A DNA stretch of 32,329 bases from Flavobacterium panici (GTDB taxonomy: Bacteria; Bacteroidota; Bacteroidia; Flavobacteriales; Flavobacteriaceae), in the NCBI RefSeq assembly GCF_903819335.1, contig NZ_CAIJDE010000069.1, positions 88,870 to 121,198 on the forward strand. Direction: 5' to 3'. The first letter of the stretch is position 1. The number at the start of each line of letters is the position of its first letter. Shown one piece after another: positions 8,467 through 17,283 of this stretch. Both the position numbers and the translations under genes were made by a program. Below the pieces are notes generated by a model that was given only the letters and a program-made list of their open reading frames with translations, was not told where the DNA came from and ran no database searches.

Positions 8467-10296
8467 ATGTTATCAAGTAAAAAAATAGTTATTTTTATTT
8501 TCTTATGCTTTTGTTTTCAAAGTATTTGTGCGCAGACAGATAAAACTAAGAAAGACAATCCTCCTAAAAAGGACAGTACAGAGATTTATACTAAAATAAA
8601 AAACTATTCGAAGAAAAATAAGTTCACCCAAACCTTACATAAACTTCTGTTTCGATCAAAAAAAGCTAAAAAAAGAGAAGTTATTGAGCCTAGTGATACT
8701 CAAAGTTTCAACGGAAAAATCATTCGAAAAATAAATATTGTAACGCTTGATCCTTTTGGGCATTCTATTACAGATACTACCGTGCAGCCAAAAAACTGGG
8801 GAGAACGAACCGGAAATAAACTGCACTTAAAAACAAAAAAAATAGCGATTTACAATCTTCTTTTGTTTAAAAGAAATACTCCTTATGATTCTTATAAAAT
8901 ACAAGAAACAGAACGTTTAATTCGTTCACAGAGATATGTTACGGCAGTTAGGATTTCTAATGAATTAGCCAGTCCGGCATCAGATTCTGTTGATGTTACC
9001 ATTAGGGTTTTAGATTCCTGGAGTACCATCCCGAGGTTTTCAATATCGAGCAGCAGAATTGGTGTAGGTTTCAAAGAAAAAGATTTTTTTGGTACAGGAC
9101 AACAGTTGGAATATCGTTTCACCAATCGGTTTGATGATGGTGCAAATGGTAATGATATTACGTATACGGTTCCCAATATAAAAAACACCTATATAGGAAC
9201 TACGCTCCATTACAATATGGATTTAGACAATAATTATACTAAAAGTATTGATATTGAAAGGGATTTCTATTCGCCTTTAACCAAATGGGCAGGAGGTGTT
9301 TTTGTTGGACAGAACTTTAGAAAAGATTCGCTGCAGGCTCCTGATATGAGTTATGCATTTCAGAGTTTCAAGAATAATTTTCAGGATTTTTGGGTGGGTA
9401 AAGCCACAAAAGTTTATGAAGATGATAATGAAGCCATTACCAATTTAATTACATCGGCACGTTTTTTAAATGTGAATTACAGCGAATCTCCAGATTCGTT
9501 ATATGATCCAACTAATTTTTATTCGGATGAAAAACTGCTTTTGATGGGCATTGGATTAAACAGACGAAAATTTATTAAAGACAATTATATTTTTAGAAAT
9601 GGTCAGACCGAAGACGTTCCAATTGGGCGTATTTACGGAATTACCTTTGGATATCAGTATAAAAATCAAATTTGGAGACCTTATGCCGGTGCGCAGTTTT
9701 CTTTTGGAAATTATTACCGATTAGGTTTTTTAAGTATGAATTTTGAAGCCGGAACCTATTTTCATCAATCTAAAACGTATCAAACCGCATATTTATTTGA
9801 ATCAAATTATTTCACCAAACTCTTTAATCTGGGAACCTGGAAACTGCGACAATTCGTAAATCCAAGAGTTGTAATTGGTGCAAATCGGGAGGAAATTATT
9901 GGCGATGAACTCAATATAAACGAACGAAATGGTCTCGCGGGATTCAACGCCGCTTTATACGGAACTAGTAAAACTCTTTTATCCCTGCAGACACAAACGT
10001 ATTCTCCTTATGCACTTTGGGGATTTCGTTTAAATCCGTTTTTTAATTATACGATAGCGTTTTTAGGAAGCCCAAAAAATGCCATGTTCGACAGCAAACC
10101 GTATTCAAAAATTACATTAGGTTTATTAATAAGCAATGATTATTTGGTTTTTAGTAATTTCCAGCTGTCACTGTCATATTACCCAAGTATTCCTTATCAG
10201 GGTGATAGTGTTTTCAAAACCAATACATTTGAAACAACTGACTATGGTTTGCAGAGTTTTGAACTTGCCAAACCAAGAATTGTTGATTATCGATAA
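8467..10296 (+). CDS. Exported BamA/TamA-like outer membrane protein, POTRA plus barrel
   Basis: 609 residues. A signal peptide (about 1-22, ending ICAQ) is followed by a Lys-rich linker and a POTRA-like region at about 75-180 (GKIIRKINIVTLDPFG, then YDSYKIQETERLIRSQRYV and VDVTIRVLD). The region from about 190 to the end alternates hydrophobic and polar residues and is rich in Tyr, Phe and Gly, like a 16-strand Omp85-type barrel. It is shorter than BamA and appears to have one POTRA-like unit rather than five. The last residues are IVDYR, so the usual terminal aromatic BAM signal is not at the very end. Its role, possibly secretion or membrane assembly, is unknown. Confidence 0.7.
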   Translation: MLSSKKIVIFIFLCFCFQSICAQTDKTKKDNPPKKDSTEIYTKIKNYSKKNKFTQTLHKLLFRSKKAKKREVIEPSDTQSFNGKIIRKINIVTLDPFGHSITDTTVQPKNWGERTGNKLHLKTKKIAIYNLLLFKRNTPYDSYKIQETERLIRSQRYVTAVRISNELASPASDSVDVTIRVLDSWSTIPRFSISSSRIGVGFKEKDFFGTGQQLEYRFTNRFDDGANGNDITYTVPNIKNTYIGTTLHYNMDLDNNYTKSIDIERDFYSPLTKWAGGVFVGQNFRKDSLQAPDMSYAFQSFKNNFQDFWVGKATKVYEDDNEAITNLITSARFLNVNYSESPDSLYDPTNFYSDEKLLLMGIGLNRRKFIKDNYIFRNGQTEDVPIGRIYGITFGYQYKNQIWRPYAGAQFSFGNYYRLGFLSMNFEAGTYFHQSKTYQTAYLFESNYFTKLFNLGTWKLRQFVNPRVVIGANREEIIGDELNINERNGLAGFNAALYGTSKTLLSLQTQTYSPYALWGFRLNPFFNYTIAFLGSPKNAMFDSKPYSKITLGLLISNDYLVFSNFQLSLSYYPSIPYQGDSVFKTNTFETTDYGLQSFELAKPRIVDYR

Positions 10297-10431
10297 TCAA
10301 AAAATATTTAGATTTTTTTTAGATTTTTTTCATTCTGCAAAACACTTTAAAAATCAATATTTTACAGAATATTTAACCTCAGTTTAATCGTTAAAAAGCA
10401 TATTTTCTCCGATGAAATACAATTGTATTTT

Positions 10432-10439
10432 TATTTTTG
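10432..10439 (+). promoter_or_regulatory. -7 promoter box of the His-rich secreted protein gene
   Basis: TATTTTTG matches the Bacteroidota -7 consensus and ends 52 bases upstream of the ATG at 10492. No good -33 TTG is seen at the expected distance. Confidence 0.5.
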
Positions 10440-10491
10440 GCACGATATATGAAAATCTTTAAACAAAGATTAACATTAAACTTTAGAAAAA

Positions 10492-11016
10492 ATGAAAACA
10501 ATTAAAATAGCAATCGCCGGATTATTTCTTTTGGTTGCAAATGCCACACAAGCTCAGGTATCAGTTAACGTTAATATAGGAACACCTCCTGCTTGGGGAC
10601 CAGCCGGATATGCTGAAATGGAATATTATTATCTTCCAGATATTGAAGCTTATTATGATGTACGTGCATCACAGTTCATTTATTTTGGAGGAGGAAGATG
10701 GGTTAGAGCAACTTATTTACCAAGACAATACAGAAATTATGATTTATACGGAGGCTATAAAGTTGTTTTAACAGATTATCACGGAAGAACTCCTTATACA
10801 TACTTCGATCGTCACAGAGTAAAATATTATAAAGGATATCACGGTGCACCGCAAAGACCTTACAGACCAAGACCGGTTTATGGTTACAACGAGCGTCGTT
10901 ATGAGCACAGAGATCACAGACATTATGATAAGCACGACAAGCATGACAAACACCACGGGCATGATAGACATGATGATGATGATCACGGTCATGGTCATGG
11001 TCACGGAAGAAGATAA
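10492..11016 (+). CDS. Secreted protein with a His/Asp-rich tail
   Basis: 174 residues with a clear signal peptide (about 1-21, ending TQAQ). The mature N-terminal part is rich in Tyr, Gly and Trp (MEYYYLPDIEAYYDV, then FIYFGGGRWVRA) and looks like a family of small extracytoplasmic Bacteroidota proteins of unknown function. From about residue 130 the tail is made almost only of His, Asp, Lys, Arg and Gly, ending HGHGHGHGRR. Such tails bind Zn, Cu or Ni in other proteins, so metal storage or sensing in the periplasm is a reasonable inference but not shown. It has its own promoter box and terminator, so it is monocistronic. Confidence 0.8.
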   Translation: MKTIKIAIAGLFLLVANATQAQVSVNVNIGTPPAWGPAGYAEMEYYYLPDIEAYYDVRASQFIYFGGGRWVRATYLPRQYRNYDLYGGYKVVLTDYHGRTPYTYFDRHRVKYYKGYHGAPQRPYRPRPVYGYNERRYEHRDHRHYDKHDKHDKHHGHDRHDDDDHGHGHGHGRR

Positions 11017-11030
11017 TATCTAAATATTTA

Positions 11031-11061
11031 AGAGCGTATTAAGTTTTAATACGCTCTTTTT
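11031..11061 (+). terminator. Rho-independent terminator after the His-rich gene
   Basis: A perfect 12-base stem, AGAGCGTATTAA at 11031-11042 with its complement at 11046-11057, has a 3-base GTT loop and is followed by a T-rich run. Confidence 0.9.
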
Positions 11062-11119
11062 CTATTTTAAAAATCAGCTAAATAATATCCAAAAATTACC
11101 ATTAACATTTCATTTAAAT

Positions 11120-11148
11120 TTTGTTCCAAGATTTAATTAGTATTTTTG
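11120..11148 (+). promoter_or_regulatory. Full Bacteroidota promoter of the PIG-L gene
   Basis: TTTG at 11120-11123, then 17 bases, then TATTTTTG at 11141-11148: a good match to the -33/-7 pair. A possible TTG start codon at 11146 lies inside the -7 box. That excludes it as a translation start and places the real start downstream at 11179. Confidence 0.8.
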
Positions 11149-11178
11149 GGACACATTTCAAAACCATTTCACTACACC

Positions 11179-13713
11179 ATGCGAAAAATACAAGTTCAAA
11201 TACTTCTTCTATTTTTTATAAGTTTTCAAACCTTATTTGCACAACAGCCGCAAAAACCTAACGCAGTCGAAATTTACAATCAAATTAAAAAACTAAACTT
11301 TTTAGGTTCTGTATTGTACGTTGCAGCACATCCTGATGACGAAAATACCCGAATGATTTCGTATTTAGCAAATGAAGTAAATGCGAGAACGGGTTATTTA
11401 TCATTAACTCGCGGTGACGGAGGTCAAAACTTAATTGGTCCGCAATTGCGTGAATTACTTGGTGTAATTAGAACTCAGGAATTAATTGAAGCAAGAAAAA
11501 TAGACGGTGGAGAACAATTTTTTTCAAGAGCAAATGATTTTGGTTTCTCCAAAAATCCTAACGAAACTTTAGAAATTTGGGATAAAGATAAAGTCCTTGC
11601 CGATGTGGTGTGGACGATTAGAAATTTTCAGCCGGATATCATTATAAATAGATTTGATCACCGTTCGCCGGGAACTACCCACGGACATCATACATCATCT
11701 GCCATGTTGAGCGTGGAGAGTTTTAAACTAACAAACGATCCAAAAGTTTATCCAGAGCAATTAAAATTTGTTTCGCCTTGGCAGGTAAAACGTCAGTTTT
11801 TTAATCCGTCTTGGTGGTTTTACGGAAGCCAGGAAAAATTTGATGCTGCAAATAAATCTAAATTTACCAAGTTAGAAACAGGTGTATATTACACGGGAAT
11901 TGGAAAATCGAATCAGGAAATTGCAGCTTTAAGCCGAAGCCGCCACCAGTCACAAGGTTTTGGAAGTACCGGAGTTCGTGGTTTAGAAACAGAATATCTT
12001 GAACTTATTAATGGAGATACGCCAAAAGACCGCGATAATTTATTTGACGGAATCGATACTAGCTGGAACCGTGTTAAAAACGGAAAACCTGTTGGAGATT
12101 TAATTACTTCAATTATTGACAAATACAATTTCAGCAATCCGTCAGCAAGTATTCCGGATTTAGTGAAAGCTTACACTATGATTCAGGCTTTAGACGATAC
12201 ACATTGGAAAAATCTAAAATCAACAGCCATAAAAAATATCATTGCTTCATGTTCCGGTTTATATCTTGAAGCCGTTGCAAGTGAACAAGAAGCAACTCCG
12301 GGAAGCAGTATTCGTTTGAGTTTAGAAGCTATTAACAGATGTGCTGTTGAAATGCAATTGACAAGCGTTACAACATTGCCAGACAATAAAACAACAGCTC
12401 AAAACAGCGTTTTAAGAGACAATAACGATCAAAAAATCAGTCTGCAATTACAGCTTCCTGATAATATTGAATACACGCAGCCATATTGGTTAAAAGAAAA
12501 AGCAACAGTTGGAATGTACACCGTTTCAAATCAGCAAAATATTGGTATTCCCGATATTATTAGAGAAGTAAAAGTGATTTTTAATATCAAAATCAATAAT
12601 GTCGAAATTCCGTTTGAGCGCACTGTAGTTTACAAATACAATGACGGCGTAAAAGGCGAAATGTATAATTTCCTGGATATAGTTCCAGAAGTTACGACTT
12701 CTATTTTAGAAAAAGTTTTAATTTTTAGGGATACAAAAAGCAAAATGGTTCCGGTAAAAGTTCGTGCCGGAAAAGATGATGTAAAAGGAAATCTGCAGTT
12801 GGATTTACCAAAAAGCTGGAATGTTTCTCCAAAACAAATTGCCTTTACTTTAGATAAAAAAGGAACAGAACAAATTTTTTATTTTGAAGTTACTCCGCCT
12901 GTAAATCCAGAAGAAGTTGTAGCAAAAAGTATTGCAATTGTAGATAACAAACGTTTTGACAGAGACCAGACTATTATAGATTTCAATCATATTACAAAAC
13001 AAATGGTTTTAAAACCGGCTGAATCAAAATGTATTAGAATTGATTTGAAAACTTCTGGCGATGCTATCGCTTACATTATGGGCGCTGGAGACGAAGTCCC
13101 GGAAAGTTTAACGCAAATGGGATACAAAGTTTCTATTTTAAAACCAGAAGAAATTACTCCTGAAAAACTAGATTCTTTCAGCACCGTTATTACAGGAATT
13201 CGTGCTTACAACACCGTAAACGCTTTGGCAAACAAACAAAATATCTTATTTAATTTTGTAAAAAGCGGTAAAAACATGATTGTGCAGTACAATACATACG
13301 GCAGCAAATTAGTGACCGATAAAATTGCACCCTATCCATTAAAATTATCAAACGACCGTGTGACCGAGGAAAATGCTAAAGTGACTTTCCTTTCACCAAA
13401 TCACCCGGTTTTAAATACGCCAAATAAAATTACCTCAAAAGATTTTGAAGGCTGGACACAAGAACAAGGTTTATATTATCCAGATGAATATGATCCTGCC
13501 TTCACTCCTATTATTTCTTCGCACGACAAAGGAGAATCTGCTAAAAATGGCGCTTTATTAGTCGCTCCGTATGGAAAAGGATATTACATTTACACTGGTC
13601 TAAGCTTTTTTAGAGAGCTGCCGGAAGGTGTTGCGGGCGCTTACAGATTACTATCGAATATCATTTCGCTAAAACAACCTCTTGAAGCTCCTAAACAGGA
13701 TTTAAAGCAATAA
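11179..13713 (+). CDS. Exported PIG-L (LmbE-like) deacetylase with C-terminal ThuA-like domain
   Basis: 844 residues from the chosen ATG at 11179. The frame is open from a TTG at 11146, but that codon is part of the promoter. Signal peptide about 1-21 (ending LFAQ). The PIG-L domain covers about 42-270 and has the metal motif AHPDDE at 50-55, RGDGGQN, and HGHHTSS around 168-174; such enzymes are Zn-dependent de-N-acetylases of sugar conjugates. The middle (about 370-620) is beta-rich and resembles NPCBM-associated or NEW3 modules. The last 220 residues look like a class I glutamine-amidotransferase/ThuA-like fold (MGAGDEVPESL). The next two genes encode a tiny membrane peptide and an SSS symporter, suggesting that the deacetylated sugar or its product is imported. 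Confidence 0.88.
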   Translation: MRKIQVQILLLFFISFQTLFAQQPQKPNAVEIYNQIKKLNFLGSVLYVAAHPDDENTRMISYLANEVNARTGYLSLTRGDGGQNLIGPQLRELLGVIRTQELIEARKIDGGEQFFSRANDFGFSKNPNETLEIWDKDKVLADVVWTIRNFQPDIIINRFDHRSPGTTHGHHTSSAMLSVESFKLTNDPKVYPEQLKFVSPWQVKRQFFNPSWWFYGSQEKFDAANKSKFTKLETGVYYTGIGKSNQEIAALSRSRHQSQGFGSTGVRGLETEYLELINGDTPKDRDNLFDGIDTSWNRVKNGKPVGDLITSIIDKYNFSNPSASIPDLVKAYTMIQALDDTHWKNLKSTAIKNIIASCSGLYLEAVASEQEATPGSSIRLSLEAINRCAVEMQLTSVTTLPDNKTTAQNSVLRDNNDQKISLQLQLPDNIEYTQPYWLKEKATVGMYTVSNQQNIGIPDIIREVKVIFNIKINNVEIPFERTVVYKYNDGVKGEMYNFLDIVPEVTTSILEKVLIFRDTKSKMVPVKVRAGKDDVKGNLQLDLPKSWNVSPKQIAFTLDKKGTEQIFYFEVTPPVNPEEVVAKSIAIVDNKRFDRDQTIIDFNHITKQMVLKPAESKCIRIDLKTSGDAIAYIMGAGDEVPESLTQMGYKVSILKPEEITPEKLDSFSTVITGIRAYNTVNALANKQNILFNFVKSGKNMIVQYNTYGSKLVTDKIAPYPLKLSNDRVTEENAKVTFLSPNHPVLNTPNKITSKDFEGWTQEQGLYYPDEYDPAFTPIISSHDKGESAKNGALLVAPYGKGYYIYTGLSFFRELPEGVAGAYRLLSNIISLKQPLEAPKQDLKQ

Positions 13714-13723
13714 TTTCAAAAAT

Positions 13724-13831
13724 ATGGAAGCAAAAAAAACAAAAAAATGGAAAAAAAGTTACACCTATGTTTTAGTTGCTAACCTCATTTACATTGTGAT
13801 TTTTTTCTTAATCATGCAATTTTATTCATAA
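13724..13831 (+). CDS. 35-residue single-pass membrane peptide between PIG-L and symporter
   Basis: A short frame of 36 codons with an ATG at 13724 and a TAA at 13829-13831. The stop is 3 bases before the symporter start, and the start is 10 bases after the PIG-L stop, so it fits exactly in the gap. The product has a Lys-rich cytosolic N-terminus (MEAKKTKKWKKSYT) followed by one hydrophobic helix of about 20 residues and a short tail ending MQFYS. Tight packing, a basic-then-hydrophobic profile and the absence of a stop make it a likely real gene. Small accessory subunits of sodium:solute symporters are known (DUF4212 type, two helices), but this one is shorter. Function in symporter assembly is inference. 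Confidence 0.65.
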   Translation: MEAKKTKKWKKSYTYVLVANLIYIVIFFLIMQFYS

Positions 13832-13834
13832 CCT

Positions 13835-15565
13835 ATGCAGCTATTTGACTGGATCGTACTTATTGTAACACTTTTATTCATTGTTGGTTACGGTTCCTGG
13901 AAAACCAAAGGAAGTAAAAACGTTGAAGATTTTATTTTAGGAAACAACGAAACGCCATGGTATACCGTTGGACTTTCAGTAATGGCAACTCAGGCCAGCG
14001 CAATTACATTTTTATCTACTCCCGGACAGGCTTATCATGACGGAATGGGTTTTGTACAGTTCTATTTTGGACTGCCAATTGCAATGGTTGTTATTTGTTT
14101 GACCTTTATTCCGCTTTATCATAAAAATAAGGTATTTACCGCTTACGAATTCCTTGAAAAACGATTTGACGTTCAAACTCGTTCTCTTGCCGCTATTTTA
14201 TTTTTAATTCAAAGAGGTTTAGGAACCGGATTAACGATTTATGCTCCGGCTATTATTTTATCGGCACTTTTAGGGTGGAACTTAACCGGTATGAATATTA
14301 TAATTGGAGTTCTGGTTATTATTTATACTTTTTCCGGAGGTACAAAAGCCGTAAACGTAACCCAGAAACAGCAAATGTTTGTGATTATGTCGGGAATGTT
14401 TATCACATTTTTCCTGATTTTGCATTACTTACCAAACGATATGACTTTTACAAGCGCGCTGCATATTGCCGGAGCAAATGATAAAATGAATATTGTAGAT
14501 TTTTCTTTTGATCCGGAAGAAAAATATACAATTTGGAGTGGAATTACGGGCGGATTCTTTTTAGCTCTCGCCTATTTTGGTACAGATCAATCTCAGGTTG
14601 GTAGATATTTGTCCGGGAAATCTGTGAAGGAAAGCCAAATGGGATTAATCATGAACGGACTTTTAAAGGTGCCGATGCAGTTTTTTATTCTGTTAACCGG
14701 AGTTATGGTTTTTGTATTTTTCCAATTCAATCCCGTTCCTTTAAATTTCAATCCGAATAATAAAATTGTAATTGAAAAATCAGCATATAAAGAAGAATAT
14801 CATGTTCTTGAAAAAAAGCTGGACAAATTATCTGAAGATAAAAAAGTAATCAACTTACTATATATCGATCAGTTGAATCAGGATTATGACAATCCTATTC
14901 TTCGTAAAGAATTAGTCAATTTATCGAATAAAGAAAAAGATTTACGTGATCGTGCCAAAGAAATCATTTCACGAGCCGACAGCAACAGCGAAACCAACGA
15001 TAAAGATTATGTCTTTTTCCATTTTATTCTGCATTATTTACCAAAAGGTTTAATTGGTTTATTACTTGCCGTTATTCTTTCGGCAGCAATGTCTTCGACT
15101 GCTTCAGGATTGAATGCTTTAGCTTCGACAACAGCAATTGATATTTATAAAAGAAATATCAAAACCGAAAAATCAGAGAAACATTATCTTAATGCAACTA
15201 AATTTTTCACACTGTTTTGGGGAGTTATAGCAATCCTTTTTGCCTGCGTAGGAACTTTGTTTGAAAACTTAATTCAGCTGGTAAATATTATTGGTTCGAT
15301 CTTTTACGGAACCGTTTTGGGAATTTTCCTTGTTGGATTTTATTTAAAACGTGTTCAGGCAAAATCTATGTTTATTAGTGCTTGTATAAGTCAGTTTGTA
15401 ATTATAATCATTTATTACTTTATGGTTTACAAACAAGAAAAACTGGGTTATTTATGGCTGAATTTTATTGGAGCTATTTTGACAATTGGTTTAGCTTTGA
15501 TTTTACAGTTTTTATTTTTCAAAGGAGATAAAAAGGATAATAGTGATTTGATTTTAGAAGAATAA
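13835..15565 (+). CDS. Sodium:solute symporter (SSS family)
   Basis: 576 residues with about 13-14 hydrophobic helices in the SSS/SGLT order. Signature segments are visible: ATQASAITFLSTPGQAYHDG near residues 50-70 with the Ser/Thr-rich sodium-site region, GYFGTDQSQ-like FGTDQSQVGRYLSG near 250, and SAAMSSTASGLNALAS near 420. A long charged segment, about residues 305-385, interrupts the membrane core and is predicted to be a helical loop. The neighbouring exported PIG-L deacetylase suggests a sugar or amino-sugar substrate; this is context only. The 35-residue peptide is immediately upstream. Confidence 0.92.
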   Translation: MQLFDWIVLIVTLLFIVGYGSWKTKGSKNVEDFILGNNETPWYTVGLSVMATQASAITFLSTPGQAYHDGMGFVQFYFGLPIAMVVICLTFIPLYHKNKVFTAYEFLEKRFDVQTRSLAAILFLIQRGLGTGLTIYAPAIILSALLGWNLTGMNIIIGVLVIIYTFSGGTKAVNVTQKQQMFVIMSGMFITFFLILHYLPNDMTFTSALHIAGANDKMNIVDFSFDPEEKYTIWSGITGGFFLALAYFGTDQSQVGRYLSGKSVKESQMGLIMNGLLKVPMQFFILLTGVMVFVFFQFNPVPLNFNPNNKIVIEKSAYKEEYHVLEKKLDKLSEDKKVINLLYIDQLNQDYDNPILRKELVNLSNKEKDLRDRAKEIISRADSNSETNDKDYVFFHFILHYLPKGLIGLLLAVILSAAMSSTASGLNALASTTAIDIYKRNIKTEKSEKHYLNATKFFTLFWGVIAILFACVGTLFENLIQLVNIIGSIFYGTVLGIFLVGFYLKRVQAKSMFISACISQFVIIIIYYFMVYKQEKLGYLWLNFIGAILTIGLALILQFLFFKGDKKDNSDLILEE

Positions 15566-15569
15566 GTTA

Positions 15570-16016
15570 ATGAAAATAACTGCTAAAATATTAACAGTTT
15601 TAATCAGCTTGGCATTATTTAGTTGCGAAGTTTCAAAATCAGACACAGAGGGCTATATTGATAAATTTTACAGCAATAAAATTGCCTTTGAAACAGTAGC
15701 TGAAAAAATTTATGCTGATAAAGAATTAACCAAAAGAACTGGTCGTCGTATACCTGAAAACAAAATTGACCCTGAGATTAAAAATGATCTTGAAAAACTC
15801 GGAATTGAATCTTTTACTATATATAAAGCCAATTGTAAAAAAGATATAGAAGTTGAATTTATACTTAATTGGACAAAAAATGCTACATTGTATTTAGTAA
15901 AAAACAACTGTAATTTCGATAGATCGAAAATAGGTTATCATTCTAAAACTACAATGATAGAAGTTTGGGGATTAGGAAATGGTTGGATTATGTGGATAGA
16001 TTATGATTTTATTTAA
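15570..16016 (+). CDS. Putative lipoprotein, 148 residues, unrecognised
   Basis: Starts 4 bases after the symporter stop. The N-terminus is a lipoprotein signal: hydrophobic core followed by a lipobox LFSC with the lipidated Cys at about residue 19. The mature part is Lys-rich; it contains an NCKKDIEVEF stretch and ends in an aromatic WGLGNGWIMWIDYDF segment. I do not recognise a family. It starts a three-gene group (lipoprotein, secreted protein, cytosolic protein) with spacings of 19 bases and a 4-base overlap, unlike the surrounding metabolic genes. A link to the upstream symporter by operon is possible. Confidence 0.7.
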   Translation: MKITAKILTVLISLALFSCEVSKSDTEGYIDKFYSNKIAFETVAEKIYADKELTKRTGRRIPENKIDPEIKNDLEKLGIESFTIYKANCKKDIEVEFILNWTKNATLYLVKNNCNFDRSKIGYHSKTTMIEVWGLGNGWIMWIDYDFI

Positions 16017-16035
16017 TTAAACTCGTTATTTAAAA

Positions 16036-16824
16036 ATGAAACTTAAATTTTATCTAACAATACTTTTTGGAGCTATATTCCTAAACTCATATTCACAAAA
16101 TACACAAGCAAAAAAAATTGATAGTTTGCTTATCGAATTTCAGAAAAAATCATTTTACGGAAGTATAAATCCAGCTAAGGAAGAACTTGAAAAATATCAG
16201 CAAACTATTATTCCTGAATTAATTAAGCTTTTAAAAGACACAAGTTTTGTAAAATTAACGGATACTGCCGATTTAATCTACCCAGGAACTACCGTTTTTT
16301 ATGGTCATGGATATTTTATTCCATATGATCTCGATTGGATTTCTGTTAGATCTGGCTGGCTTCTCGAAGAGGTTACATTTCAAGATTTTGGTTATAAGAA
16401 TTCTGAAATTAATGATGAAACTTTACTGAAATTAATGAAGGGAAATTATAATGAATATATTCAGAAAGGAAATTATGAAGTAGATTGGAAGGAGAAAACT
16501 TCAGACCAAAAGAAAATAGAATATCGAAAAATACTTTCAAATAACGCAGAGAAATGGTGGAAAGAAAATCATAAAAAGTGGAATCGAATTTCTGCCATTA
16601 AAGAAGCATTAAAATCTAATAATGAAAACCGATTAAGTAAAGTTTTTCAATATTTACGATTTGGAGAGTCTAAATGTGCTAATATGACTAAAGAACTTTA
16701 TTCAACTGAAATAAAACCTATCATAGTAGATTTAGAGAAAACAAATCAATATCCTGAAATACAAGAACAAATTAAACTATTATTAAATGAGAGTGTTAGT
16801 TTGAAAATTCTAGACATAAAATGA
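16036..16824 (+). CDS. Secreted protein of unknown function, 262 residues
   Basis: A signal peptide occupies residues 1-20 (ending LNSYSQ). The mature part begins with a Lys-rich helix, then LIKLLKDTS and a well-marked segment with TDTADLIYPG and the aromatic VFYGHGYFIPYD, followed by a Trp-rich, charged C-terminal half (WWKENHKKWN). I do not recognise a named family and do not assign a function. It overlaps the next gene by 4 bases (ATGA), so both are co-translated. Confidence 0.65.
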   Translation: MKLKFYLTILFGAIFLNSYSQNTQAKKIDSLLIEFQKKSFYGSINPAKEELEKYQQTIIPELIKLLKDTSFVKLTDTADLIYPGTTVFYGHGYFIPYDLDWISVRSGWLLEEVTFQDFGYKNSEINDETLLKLMKGNYNEYIQKGNYEVDWKEKTSDQKKIEYRKILSNNAEKWWKENHKKWNRISAIKEALKSNNENRLSKVFQYLRFGESKCANMTKELYSTEIKPIIVDLEKTNQYPEIQEQIKLLLNESVSLKILDIK

Positions 16825-17252
16825 CAAAAGAGGAGTTTTTATTTCATTTAAACGGTGCAAGTTTTGTAGCTCTGAAATTTGCCGAAAATTATGTCAAAGA
16901 TAAATTGACTACTGATTTCAAGTATAATATAATTTTTACCCCGCCAAATGTCATCGGAAATATGGATCAATTTGATATTTATCCAGAAGATGAGGGAATT
17001 ATAAGATTGAATTTGACAGATAAAGAAGTTGTTGAACTACTTTATCGAAAAAATAAAATACCTGTCTGGATTGATATAAATGTTCTTAAATCAAGTAGAA
17101 AAAGCACCACTTTCAATCTTTTATGTGCCGGAAGATATACTGATAATAAAGAAGAATATTATTACAATGACAATGGTTCAGGGCCATTTGGAGTAAAAGG
17201 CCCAACTTTTCCCATTGGTTATAAAGAAGGTAAAAAATTTAGATTGAAATAA
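16821..17252 (+). CDS. Small cytosolic protein, unrecognised, 143 residues
   Basis: No signal peptide or membrane helix. It overlaps the previous gene by 4 bases. Recognisable features are an acidic IYPEDEG segment, a central WIDINVLKSS, and a C-terminal GSGPFGVKGPTFPIGY motif that is rich in Gly and Pro. I cannot place it in a family. A small acidic soluble protein behind a secreted one could be an immunity or chaperone partner, but there is no toxin gene in view, so this is only a suggestion. Confidence 0.6.
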   Translation: MTKEEFLFHLNGASFVALKFAENYVKDKLTTDFKYNIIFTPPNVIGNMDQFDIYPEDEGIIRLNLTDKEVVELLYRKNKIPVWIDINVLKSSRKSTTFNLLCAGRYTDNKEEYYYNDNGSGPFGVKGPTFPIGYKEGKKFRLK

Positions 17253-17283
17253 ATTTTCTTTTAAATCAAAAAAAAACACAATC

